A stretch of DNA of 11,074 bases, taken from positions 1 through 11,074 of the forward strand of contig DBXT01000020.1 in NCBI GenBank assembly GCA_002309615.1, in the 5' to 3' direction. Under the pieces are notes generated by a model, which did no database searches, was not told the DNA's origin, and saw nothing but the letters and a program-made list of their open reading frames with translations. This stretch comes from Bacteroidales bacterium UBA1205. GTDB taxonomy: Bacteria > Bacteroidota > Bacteroidia > Bacteroidales > WCHB1-69. Every line of letters begins with the position of its first letter. The first letter of the stretch is position 1. A program made the translations under genes and the position numbers. Of this stretch, positions 1 to 5,879 are shown piece by piece.

Positions 1-153
1 TTTGAAATTTCTACTATTGTAGATCAGGATTGTCTTATTATACAAATTTTCGTCTAAAAGCTCTTTGAAATTTCTACTATTGTAGATTGAAGATGCAACA
101 AGTTATGTTAATTCTAAGTCTAAAAGCTCTTTGAAATTTCTACTATTGTAGAT
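1..153 (+). CRISPR. 3' end of a type V-A (Cas12a) CRISPR array
   Basis: Three copies of one repeat are visible: a partial copy at 1-24 cut by the window edge (its first 12 nt are missing) and two identical 36-nt copies at 52-87 and 118-153. Each begins GTCTAAAAG and ends AATTTCTACTATTGTAGAT, the conserved 3' end of Cas12a repeats, whose TCTAC/GTAGA stem with a TATT loop forms the crRNA handle. Spacers are 25-51 (27 nt) and 88-117 (30 nt). The repeat 3' end precedes each spacer, so the array is transcribed on the + strand and the leader and cas genes should lie to the left, outside the window. The 33 nt at 154-186 may be a last spacer; no type V-A terminal repeat follows it. Repeat identity and handle are seen directly; the type V-A assignment rests on family knowledge. 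Confidence 0.95.
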
Positions 154-186
154 ATCTCATCAAAGAGTGTATTGTTGTAATATATT

Positions 187-303
187 CTTTCAGACTGCAA
201 TGATACAAAATTTAAAGCAATTCACAACGGGGATATCTCTGCCGTTAAAATAATTAGCATTGTTTCAGACTACAAAGATACAAAATTTTAAGCAATTTGC
301 GAC
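187..303 (-). repeat. Two 42-nt direct repeats resembling Bacteroidetes type II-C CRISPR repeats
   Basis: Copies at 187-228 and 262-303 match at 35 of 42 positions, exactly 75 bp apart, with 33 unrelated nucleotides (229-261) between them. Read on the minus strand each starts GT(T/C)G and contains TTGCTTWAAATTTTGTATC. From memory this resembles the ~47-nt repeats of Bacteroidetes type II-C arrays, which begin GTTGTGATTTGCTTTC and contain GTATCTTTG. A 75-bp period also suits such arrays. Both copies lie in the same orientation and start 33 nt after the last type V-A repeat. Alternatives are tracrRNA anti-repeats read on the + strand, or a duplicated promoter element, since each copy carries promoter-like boxes on the minus strand. 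The repetition is seen; the type II-C origin is inference. Confidence 0.5.
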
Positions 304-330
304 CATGAAATAATTGCAGTTTGTTGATTA

Positions 331-356
331 TAAAGACGTTTCATAAAACGTCTTTA
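331..356. other. Perfect 11-bp inverted repeat (hairpin)
   Basis: TAAAGACGTTT at 331-341 is the exact reverse complement of AAACGTCTTTA at 346-356, with a 4-nt CATA loop. The stem is AT-rich at its base and no T-run follows on either strand, so it is a poor intrinsic terminator. It sits 27 nt beyond the second type II-C-like repeat. It could be an RNA hairpin of a decayed tracrRNA, a weak bidirectional terminator, or a protein-binding palindrome. Confidence 0.6.
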
Positions 357-441
357 CATGTATGTGAAATGACAAATTGATGTTTGGCAGTTACTTGAAG
401 AATATAATATTTTCGAGAATGTTCCGTATTGAAAAAAATAG

Positions 442-449
442 TATTTTTG
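442..449 (+). promoter_or_regulatory. Candidate -7 box for a small RNA
   Basis: TATTTTTG fits the Bacteroidota -7 consensus TAnnTTTG. No good TTG is found at the usual 19-nt distance upstream, so the -33 element is weak. Transcription would start near 456 and run into the hairpin at 475-499 and the terminator at 510-543. In such AT-rich DNA this match alone could arise by chance. Confidence 0.4.
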
Positions 450-455
450 CAAAAT

Positions 456-543
456 AATTTAATTACTTTTTTTTATAGGTGGTGATAAAAAACACCTATG
501 TTGTTTTTCAGGTTTTACGATGTAACATCGTAAAACCTTTTTT
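456..543 (+). ncRNA. Candidate small RNA with two hairpins
   Basis: Between a -7 box at 442-449 and an intrinsic terminator at 510-543 lies a stretch with no convincing coding capacity. It holds a 7-bp stem, ATAGGTG (475-481) with CACCTAT (493-499), enclosing an 11-nt A-rich loop, and then the terminator stem. A transcript of about 85-90 nt is predicted. No known RNA family is recognised. It lies between the CRISPR region and the convergent nucleosidase gene. The structure is seen; transcription is inferred. Confidence 0.35.
510..543 (+). terminator. Rho-independent terminator
   Basis: AGGTTTTACGATG (510-522) pairs perfectly with CATCGTAAAACCT (526-538) around a TAA loop. The last stem T and the next five bases give a six-T run at 538-543. 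The T-run lies on the + strand side only, so it ends rightward transcription, either from the CRISPR array region or from the candidate small RNA. It may also help the convergent nucleosidase gene, whose stop codon is 29 bp away. Confidence 0.85.
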
Positions 544-571
544 ATATAAATACAAGAAAGACAGTTGTCTA

Positions 572-1156
572 CTATTTTATTGTCCTCTCGTTCAAATTTT
601 CCATAAATTGCACAAAGGGGTTGAAGGAGGGTGCGGCGTTGATAAAAGCGGTAAAGATTTCAAAATTGGTGCCGTGTTCGGTGGTGACGTTGTCGGAGAC
701 CATTTTCGCCATCAGTAGGGACACTTTTAGTTTGTCACACACATGGGCCACGGCGGCACCTTCCATGTCAAATATGCAGTCGGTTTGTTCCTCCGCTCTT
801 TTGGTGACAAAGGAGTCGGAGGTGATACATTTTATTTTATCTTTTCCTACAAGGGGATACACTTTATGGTAATCCAGCAATCCTTTAGGGGCATTCACGT
901 CACCGTATTCCACTTCGTGGGGGAAAAGAACGGCTCCTTGCGTATATGTTTCTGAAGCGGCACAAAAGCCTACCAAAGCCACCATGTCAAACTTCGCATC
1001 ATGCAGTGCCACCGCTACCGTGGAAGCGGCATTCACTTTTCCTATGCCGCAGGCAAGCACTTTGTATTCGTGTTGCAAACGGGAAAATGTTTGCAATGAG
1101 GATAAAAACAATTCCTTTTCAATGTCCATGGGGGCTAATACTAAAATTTTCATCAT
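572..1156 (-). CDS. MTA/SAH-nucleosidase-like protein (nucleoside phosphorylase superfamily)
   Basis: A 194-residue protein of the PNP/UDP phosphorylase superfamily, closest in layout to 5'-methylthioadenosine/S-adenosylhomocysteine nucleosidase and futalosine hydrolase. These enzymes split the N-glycosidic bond of modified nucleosides in the cytoplasm. Visible motifs are GIGKVNAA (37-44), TSDSF (112-116, equivalent to SGDxF in MTAN), FDMEGAAVAHVC (129-140, the ribose-binding Met-Glu motif) and VSDN (153-156), which carries the Asp expected to protonate the purine. It is somewhat shorter than E. coli MTAN (about 230). An in-frame TTG at 1186 overlaps the -7 box, so the ATG at 1156 (or the adjacent ATG at 1153) is taken as start, leaving a leader of about 20 nt. 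It is a lone gene, divergent from rsfS. Family membership is secure; the exact substrate (MTA/SAH or futalosine) is not. Confidence 0.85.
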   Translation of the reverse strand: MMKILVLAPMDIEKELFLSSLQTFSRLQHEYKVLACGIGKVNAASTVAVALHDAKFDMVALVGFCAASETYTQGAVLFPHEVEYGDVNAPKGLLDYHKVYPLVGKDKIKCITSDSFVTKRAEEQTDCIFDMEGAAVAHVCDKLKVSLLMAKMVSDNVTTEHGTNFEIFTAFINAAPSFNPFVQFMENLNERTIK

Positions 1157-1183
1157 GCTTTTTTTGCTTCTTGTTATTGTTTG

Positions 1184-1213
1184 CAAAAATACAAAATTTT
1201 AAGCAAAATTCAA
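1184..1213 (-). promoter_or_regulatory. Promoter of the nucleosidase gene
   Basis: Read on the minus strand, TTG (1211-1213) is followed after exactly 19 nt by TATTTTTG (1184-1191). This is the Bacteroidota -33/-7 architecture. Transcription should start near 1177, about 20 nt before the ATG at 1156. The segment 1184-1206 matches 22 of 23 bases of the second CRISPR-like repeat at 273-295. Confidence 0.75.
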
Positions 1214-1242
1214 TCCTATATGATATGTAATGCAAAAAATGT

Positions 1243-1250
1243 TATCTTTG
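1243..1250 (+). promoter_or_regulatory. -7 box of the rsfS-ftsH operon
   Basis: TATCTTTG matches TAnnTTTG exactly and lies 30 nt before the chosen rsfS ATG, giving a leader of about 23 nt. The -33 element is poor (TGA or ATG at the expected spot). It is back to back with the minus-strand promoter at 1184-1213, forming a compact divergent control region. Confidence 0.65.
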
Positions 1251-1279
1251 CATTTTTAACAATAGATTGTATATACTAT

Positions 1280-1660
1280 ATGACTCGGACTAAAGAAAGT
1301 ACCAAAACCGCAGACCACGATTTATCATCTTGTATTATAGAGGCATTGCAGGATAAAAAGGCACAAGATGTGGTGGAGATGGATCTCAGTTCCATAGGGG
1401 TGTCGCTATTTGATAAATTTATCATTTGCACAGCCACCTCCAACATACATGCCGATGCATTGACCGAAAATGTGTATCACAAGGTAAAAGAAAAAACAGG
1501 TATTATGCCCAATCACATAGAGGGTACTACCAATGCTCAGTGGATATTGATGGATTATTTTGATACGGTGGTGCATATATTTCTTTCCGATACAAGGGAA
1601 TATTATGCCTTGGAACGTTTGTGGGCGGATGCCGCCAAAAAGGAGTATGCCAATCTATAA
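1280..1660 (+). CDS. rsfS: Ribosome silencing factor RsfS (Iojap family)
   Basis: A 126-residue RsfS/DUF143 protein. Members bind ribosomal protein uL14 on the 50S subunit and block subunit joining when nutrients are scarce. Family features seen: DVVEMDLSSIGVSLFDKFII (30-49), TATSNIHADAL (51-61), NHIEG (78-82), WILMDYFDTVVHIFL (88-102) and the REYYALERLWADA block (106-118). The frame stays open upstream to 1181, but translation from there would begin before the -7 box at 1243 and adds residues atypical of RsfS, so the ATG at 1280 is preferred. It is first in an operon with ftsH, which starts 17 nt after the stop. The rsfS-ftsH-cdsA order is common in Bacteroidota. Confidence 0.93.
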   Translation: MTRTKESTKTADHDLSSCIIEALQDKKAQDVVEMDLSSIGVSLFDKFIICTATSNIHADALTENVYHKVKEKTGIMPNHIEGTTNAQWILMDYFDTVVHIFLSDTREYYALERLWADAAKKEYANL

Positions 1661-1676
1661 TAACTATTAAAGAATT

Positions 1677-3833
1677 ATGTCAAACAACAATAATCATTCA
1701 CAACAGAGAAACCCTAAAGGAAAACCCTCCGGCAATCCCTCCGGCAAGTCGGGTAATGATAAGCGTCAGGGGAGTTTTTACTGGATATATGCCGTGGTGG
1801 CTGTCGCCTTGTTGATGTTGTCGTTCTTCGGTTGGGATGGTGGTGCTGCCGCCATCGACAATGTGAAGCTGGACAAGATGATTACCAACGGCGATGTAGA
1901 AAAAATAGTGATTAAAAAGCACAAAGATATAGCGGATATATATCTTAACCCCAAGCATATCAACAATGACACCACCTATAAAAAAGCTTTTGAAAAAAGC
2001 AAGAGCGGTCCGCATTTTTATATCGACATAGCCGATGTGGCTACTTTCACCGAAGAGATAAAAGAGGCGGAACAATTAGCCATAGACAGGCTTAGCTATG
2101 GTAAAACGGAGGAGGAAGTTCGGCAAATAGAGCAAGACTATCAGCGGGTGGTGATATTAAGCGACAACAGCAAACCTCTCAGTTGGGAAGGCATTTCGTT
2201 TTTTGTGTTCTTTGCCTTGATGATTATTATGTGGATAGTCATCAGCCGTTCCATGGGCGGCAGGGGTGCCGGCGGCAACAGCTTGTTCAACATAGGCAAA
2301 TCGCAGGCCACCATGTATAACAAAGACACCCAGATATCCATCACTTTTAAAGATGTGGCAGGTTTGGAAGGAGCCAAAGATGAGGTGGTGGAGATAGTGG
2401 ATTTTTTAAAAAATCCTAAAAAATATACCAGTTTGGGCGGCAAAATACCTAAGGGAGCCTTGCTTGTAGGTCCTCCGGGAACGGGTAAAACCCTTTTGGC
2501 CAAGGCGGTGGCAGGAGAGGCACAGGTGCCGTTTTTCTCTTTATCGGGTTCCGATTTTGTGGAAATGTTTGTCGGTGTGGGTGCTTCACGTGTAAGAGAT
2601 TTGTTCAAAACGGCCAAAGAAAAGGCTCCGTGTATAGTGTTTATAGATGAAATTGATGCCATAGGCAGAGCTCGTGGCAAGAATGCTTTCACCGGTGCTA
2701 ACGATGAGAGAGAGAACACCTTGAATCAATTGCTCACCGAGATGGACGGCTTTTCCACCAATGCCGGCGTAATCATTTTGGCTGCCACCAACAGAGCGGA
2801 TATCTTAGACAGAGCGCTTATGCGTGCCGGCAGATTTGACAGGCAGATACATATAGAATTACCCGATTTGGAAGAAAGAAAGGCTATTTTCGGCGTGCAT
2901 GTGCGACCGTTAAAACTCGGTAAGGATGTGGATTTGGAATTTTTTGCCAAACAAACGCCCGGATTTTCCGGTGCCGATATAGCCAATGTATGCAATGAAG
3001 CTGCTTTGGTGGCTGCTCGTAAGAGTAAAAAAGAAGTGCAGAAGCAGGATTTCTTGGATGCTGTGGATAGAATAATCGGCGGATTGGAAAAAAGAACGAA
3101 GATCATCTCGCAAGACGAAAAGAAGGTGATAGCCTATCATGAAGCGGGGCATGCCACGGTAAGCTGGATGTTGCGTTATGCGGCTCCTTTGGTAAAGGTA
3201 ACCATAGTGCCGAGAGGAAAATCTTTAGGTGCCGCATGGTATTTGCCGGAAGAGCGGCAAATTACCAACAAAGAGCAGCTCTTGGACGAGATGTCGGCAA
3301 CTTTAGGCGGCAGAGCCGCCGAAGAGGTGGTGTTCGGTACGGTTTCCACCGGCGCCCTTAACGATTTGGAACGTGTTACCAAACAGGCCTATGCCATGGT
3401 AGCATATTACGGTTTAAACGACAAGGTGGGTAATTTGAGCTATTACGATTCATCGGGACAGAGTGAATATGCATTCAACCGTCCGTATAGTGAAAAAACA
3501 GCGGAAACCATTGACCAAGAAGTACATGCTTTGATAGACGAGGCCTATAGCAGGGCTAAAGAAATATTGAGTCTGCATAAAGACAGGCTGGCACGTTTGG
3601 CAGAACAGCTGTTGGAAAAAGAGGTGATATTCCGCGAAAATTTAGAGGAAATTTTCGGGCCGCGTCCTTTTGAAGAACCCGCCGAAGCCGAACAAGCACC
3701 TCGGCAGGCATCCGTTGAAGACAGCCAACCTGTAGCAGCCTCCGACAGTGAGGACCACGCCGAGGCCGTATCATCGGATAATGATCAGCAGGATACATCC
3801 AACCAAACGCAGGAGGAAGAGAAGGGAGAATAG
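1677..3833 (+). CDS. ftsH: ATP-dependent zinc metalloprotease FtsH
   Basis: A 718-residue membrane-anchored AAA+ protease that pulls misassembled membrane proteins and some soluble regulators into a hexameric chamber. In order: a hydrophilic Asn/Gly/Ser-rich N-terminus (1-32), TM1 (about 34-51), an extracytoplasmic FtsH domain (about 55-165), TM2 (about 172-190), and an AAA module with Walker A GPPGTGKT (265-272), Walker B VFIDEID (321-327) and a second region of homology with arginine fingers R383 and R386. The M41 peptidase has HEAGH (488-492), with D563 the likely third zinc ligand. All catalytic residues are present. The tail from about 664 is an acidic, Gln/Ser-rich low-complexity extension, making it longer than E. 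coli FtsH (about 644). The gene ends one base before the cdsA start, implying translational coupling. Confidence 0.97.
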   Translation: MSNNNNHSQQRNPKGKPSGNPSGKSGNDKRQGSFYWIYAVVAVALLMLSFFGWDGGAAAIDNVKLDKMITNGDVEKIVIKKHKDIADIYLNPKHINNDTTYKKAFEKSKSGPHFYIDIADVATFTEEIKEAEQLAIDRLSYGKTEEEVRQIEQDYQRVVILSDNSKPLSWEGISFFVFFALMIIMWIVISRSMGGRGAGGNSLFNIGKSQATMYNKDTQISITFKDVAGLEGAKDEVVEIVDFLKNPKKYTSLGGKIPKGALLVGPPGTGKTLLAKAVAGEAQVPFFSLSGSDFVEMFVGVGASRVRDLFKTAKEKAPCIVFIDEIDAIGRARGKNAFTGANDERENTLNQLLTEMDGFSTNAGVIILAATNRADILDRALMRAGRFDRQIHIELPDLEERKAIFGVHVRPLKLGKDVDLEFFAKQTPGFSGADIANVCNEAALVAARKSKKEVQKQDFLDAVDRIIGGLEKRTKIISQDEKKVIAYHEAGHATVSWMLRYAAPLVKVTIVPRGKSLGAAWYLPEERQITNKEQLLDEMSATLGGRAAEEVVFGTVSTGALNDLERVTKQAYAMVAYYGLNDKVGNLSYYDSSGQSEYAFNRPYSEKTAETIDQEVHALIDEAYSRAKEILSLHKDRLARLAEQLLEKEVIFRENLEEIFGPRPFEEPAEAEQAPRQASVEDSQPVAASDSEDHAEAVSSDNDQQDTSNQTQEEEKGE

Positions 3834-3834
3834 T

Positions 3835-4632
3835 ATGAAAAATTTGATGTTACGCACTTGTACCGGTATTGCTTTTGTAGCCTTGGTGGTAGCCTCCGTT
3901 TTGTTAGGAGGTGTGGTGTTGCTCAACGTTTTTCTTGTGTTTGCCTGCATAGGCTTGTATGAATATGTGAAATTGTTGGAGACGAAAAATATTCACCTCT
4001 CTTGGTGGTTTTATGTGGTGGCATTGGTGAGCTATTTTTTGTTGACCTATATACCTTTGGGCGATAAACGTATAGTGATAATAATGTCTTTGTTAGCCAC
4101 CATGATACTGCTGGAAGTGGTACGCAAGCAGTTTGAACCCGTTGCCACGGCAGCTTATTCGGTATTGGGGGTGATATGGATAGCTTTCCCTATGTCTCTG
4201 GTGAATATTTTGTCCGGCGATTACGGAAAATGGACATTGTTAGTGATGTTTATTCTGTTATGGTTGTCCGATACTGCAGCTTATTGTGTGGGTAGTATGA
4301 TAGGCAAGCATAAATTGTGTGAGCGGATATCTCCTAAAAAAACATGGGAAGGAAGCATAGGTTCGGCCGTGCTGACATTGACAGCAGCCGCTGTCATGCC
4401 GTTATTGATACCGGCTTTAACGCTTACCGTTTGGCAAACGGTAGGCATGGCAGGCGTGATAATAGTGTCCGGCACTTTCGGCGATTTGTTTGAATCGTTG
4501 TTAAAACGTAGTTTGAATGTAAAAGATTCGGGCAATATTTTACCCGGCCACGGCGGCATATTGGACAGATTCGATTCCATGCTCATGACGGTCCCGTTTG
4601 TGATATTGTATTTAATGATAATTAATCTATAG
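3835..4632 (+). CDS. cdsA: Phosphatidate cytidylyltransferase (CDP-diglyceride synthase)
   Basis: A 265-residue integral membrane enzyme that makes CDP-diacylglycerol from CTP and phosphatidic acid, the branch point to phosphatidylethanolamine and anionic phospholipids. Most of the chain is hydrophobic, with roughly seven or eight membrane segments. The CDS signature lies at 221-247: S221, R225, KD (230-231), PGHGG (237-241) and DRFD (244-247), which includes the metal-binding acidic residues. The frame continues upstream inside ftsH to 3748, but the ATG at 3835 directly follows the ftsH stop and is preceded by purine-rich GGGAGAA, one of the few good ribosome binding sites here. Its product pathway feeds the decarboxylase encoded 4 nt downstream; the phosphatidylserine synthase joining the two steps is not in the window. 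Confidence 0.96.
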   Translation: MKNLMLRTCTGIAFVALVVASVLLGGVVLLNVFLVFACIGLYEYVKLLETKNIHLSWWFYVVALVSYFLLTYIPLGDKRIVIIMSLLATMILLEVVRKQFEPVATAAYSVLGVIWIAFPMSLVNILSGDYGKWTLLVMFILLWLSDTAAYCVGSMIGKHKLCERISPKKTWEGSIGSAVLTLTAAAVMPLLIPALTLTVWQTVGMAGVIIVSGTFGDLFESLLKRSLNVKDSGNILPGHGGILDRFDSMLMTVPFVILYLMIINL

Positions 4633-4636
4633 CGAT

Positions 4637-5296
4637 ATGAAAATACATAAAGAAGGTTATAAAATTATATTGTTTTCTTTTATAATATTATGTATACTTG
4701 AATTGGTGGTTATCAATATTTTGCCGCATAGTACTATTTCCAATATAATATCGGTAAGCATCGGTTTTTTGTTGTTTTATCTTATAGTAAGGTTTTTCCG
4801 TTTTCCTTTCCGTTTGTTGTCAGAAGATGAAAATGCGATATATGCACCTGCTGACGGCAAGGTGGTGGTGATAGAAGAAGTGTTTGAAGACAAGTATTTC
4901 CACGAAAAACGCATACAGGTGTCCATATTCATGTCTATCATGAATGTACATGTTAATTTTCATCCCATTTCGGGTACGGTAATATCTACCGATTATTTCC
5001 CGGGTGATAAAATGGTGGCATGGCATCCTAAATCCTCGGAGTTAAACGAACACTTTTGCACGATTATTGAAGATGATAAAAAACGTACTGTATTGGTAAA
5101 ACAAATAGCAGGCGCAATGGCACGCAGAATTATCACTATTGCAGAAGTGGGAGACAGGGTGGAACAAGGACAGGAATTGGGAATTATCAAATTCGGTTCA
5201 AGGGTGGATGTGTTGTTGCCTATGAATGCAAAATTGAATGTAAGTTTGAACGAAAAAGTGAAAGCCAAAGAAACAGTGTTGGCTTATTTTGAATGA
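4637..5296 (+). CDS. psd: Phosphatidylserine decarboxylase, short (archaeal-type) family
   Basis: A 219-residue membrane-associated, pyruvoyl-dependent decarboxylase that turns phosphatidylserine into phosphatidylethanolamine. Two hydrophobic segments at about 10-29 and 36-53 anchor the N-terminus. The conserved core includes YAPADGKV (69-76), SIFMSIMNVHVNFHPISG (96-113) and the self-cleavage motif FGSR (186-189). Cleavage before S188 would give a beta chain of 187 residues and a 32-residue pyruvoyl alpha chain. The GSR triplet and short length mark the compact Psd-related subfamily rather than the E. coli type with LGST. It starts 4 nt after cdsA ends and is clearly co-transcribed. Activity on phosphatidylserine is inferred from family and neighbourhood. 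Confidence 0.93.
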   Translation: MKIHKEGYKIILFSFIILCILELVVINILPHSTISNIISVSIGFLLFYLIVRFFRFPFRLLSEDENAIYAPADGKVVVIEEVFEDKYFHEKRIQVSIFMSIMNVHVNFHPISGTVISTDYFPGDKMVAWHPKSSELNEHFCTIIEDDKKRTVLVKQIAGAMARRIITIAEVGDRVEQGQELGIIKFGSRVDVLLPMNAKLNVSLNEKVKAKETVLAYFE

Positions 5297-5332
5297 AAGA
5301 AACCATATAATCACAAAAAAACAAAGAGTGTT

Positions 5333-5848
5333 ATGAAAAAGATATTAAGTTTAATGTTGATGATGAGTTTGGTAGGTGCATTATCCGCACAAAATGCCAA
5401 TACAACGGTAAAAAAAGAAAAATGCCCTGTAGCTGATAAATGTCAAAGAACAGAACCTTGTGCCGCTTCGGCTACAAGAGAATGTCCTAAAGCACAGGCT
5501 GTAGCAAAACAATGCTTGAAAGCAGGCGAAGTTCACCAATGCCAAAAAGCAGGTGAAGTGCATCAATGCCAAAAAGCAGGGGAAACTCACCAATGCCATA
5601 AAGCCGGAGAGGTGCATCAATGTCACCAAGCTGGAGAACATCAATGTAACAAGGCCGCTGGCGAAACACATCAATGCCACAAAAATGCCGATAATGCTTC
5701 TCAATGTCAAAAACAGATAGAGGAATGCAAAGATATTAAGGTGGATGTAAAAATGAACGAGTTGAAAAAACAACCCGAGCAGATGAAAAATCTTAAAATG
5801 AATCAATCAAACGCATCGGTGAAATGCACTATAGAAGAAAATAAATAA
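5333..5848 (+). CDS. Exported Cys/His-rich tandem-repeat protein of unknown function
   Basis: A 171-residue protein not recognised as a characterised family. Residues 1-19 form a signal peptide (lysines, a hydrophobic core, then ALSA before Q20), so it should reach the periplasm. The mature part has 14 cysteines. Residues 62-115 are a tandem repeat of about nine residues, KAGEVHQCQ, with HQC at 68-70, 77-79, 86-88, 95-97, 103-105 and 113-115. Further cysteines flank it (31, 37, 43, 51, 61, 125, 132, 165). The C-terminal third is Lys/Glu/Met-rich and probably helical or disordered. Evenly spaced His-x-Cys triplets suggest binding of a soft metal such as copper or zinc, or redox buffering; this is inference. 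It begins 36 nt after psd with no promoter evident between, so it is probably in the operon. Confidence 0.85.
   Translation: MKKILSLMLMMSLVGALSAQNANTTVKKEKCPVADKCQRTEPCAASATRECPKAQAVAKQCLKAGEVHQCQKAGEVHQCQKAGETHQCHKAGEVHQCHQAGEHQCNKAAGETHQCHKNADNASQCQKQIEECKDIKVDVKMNELKKQPEQMKNLKMNQSNASVKCTIEENK
5516..5677 (+). repeat. In-frame 27-bp tandem repeats encoding KAGEVHQCQ-type units
   Basis: About six units of nominally 27 bp, each encoding a nine-residue KAGE(V/T)HQC(Q/H)-like module. Cys-to-Cys steps are 9, 9, 9, 9, 8 and 10 residues, so later units gained or lost single codons. Early units are most alike in DNA (AAAGCAGGNGAA and CAATGCCA are kept), while later ones have drifted at synonymous positions. 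Drift without frame loss implies selection on the protein. Confidence 0.9.
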
Positions 5849-5879
5849 AAGTAAAACATTAACATAAAAAATACAAGAG

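Noticed and set aside
181..216. A degenerate terminal Cas12a repeat after the last spacer
   Set aside because: Aligned by eye with the V-A repeat there is no match to the AATTTCTAC...GTAGAT end. The sequence matches the second repeat class instead.
479..718. 79-codon plus-strand open frame
   Set aside because: It starts at a GTG inside the small hairpin, crosses the terminator at 510-543, and overlaps the nucleosidase gene antisense. No family features.
1157..1186. N-terminal extension of the nucleosidase from a TTG at 1186
   Set aside because: The TTG overlaps the -7 box (1184-1191) and lies upstream of the predicted transcript start. The conserved protein begins at MKILVLAP.
1181..1279. 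N-terminal extension of RsfS to an ATG at 1181
   Set aside because: It would begin upstream of the -7 box at 1243, and the added residues do not resemble RsfS.
2141..2719. Long minus-strand open frames opposite ftsH, kce, kdd and other genes
   Set aside because: They mirror strongly supported genes, lack recognisable domains or promoters, and arise from codon bias on the coding strand.
3748..3834. CdsA extended upstream inside ftsH
   Set aside because: The ATG at 3835 has a good purine-rich site, directly follows the ftsH stop, and starts the hydrophobic N-terminus expected for CdsA. The extension is polar Arg-rich out-of-frame ftsH sequence.
5516..5677. 27-bp repeats considered as a CRISPR or minisatellite array
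   Set aside because: The units are contiguous with no spacers, stay in frame and encode conserved HQC modules, so they are protein repeats.
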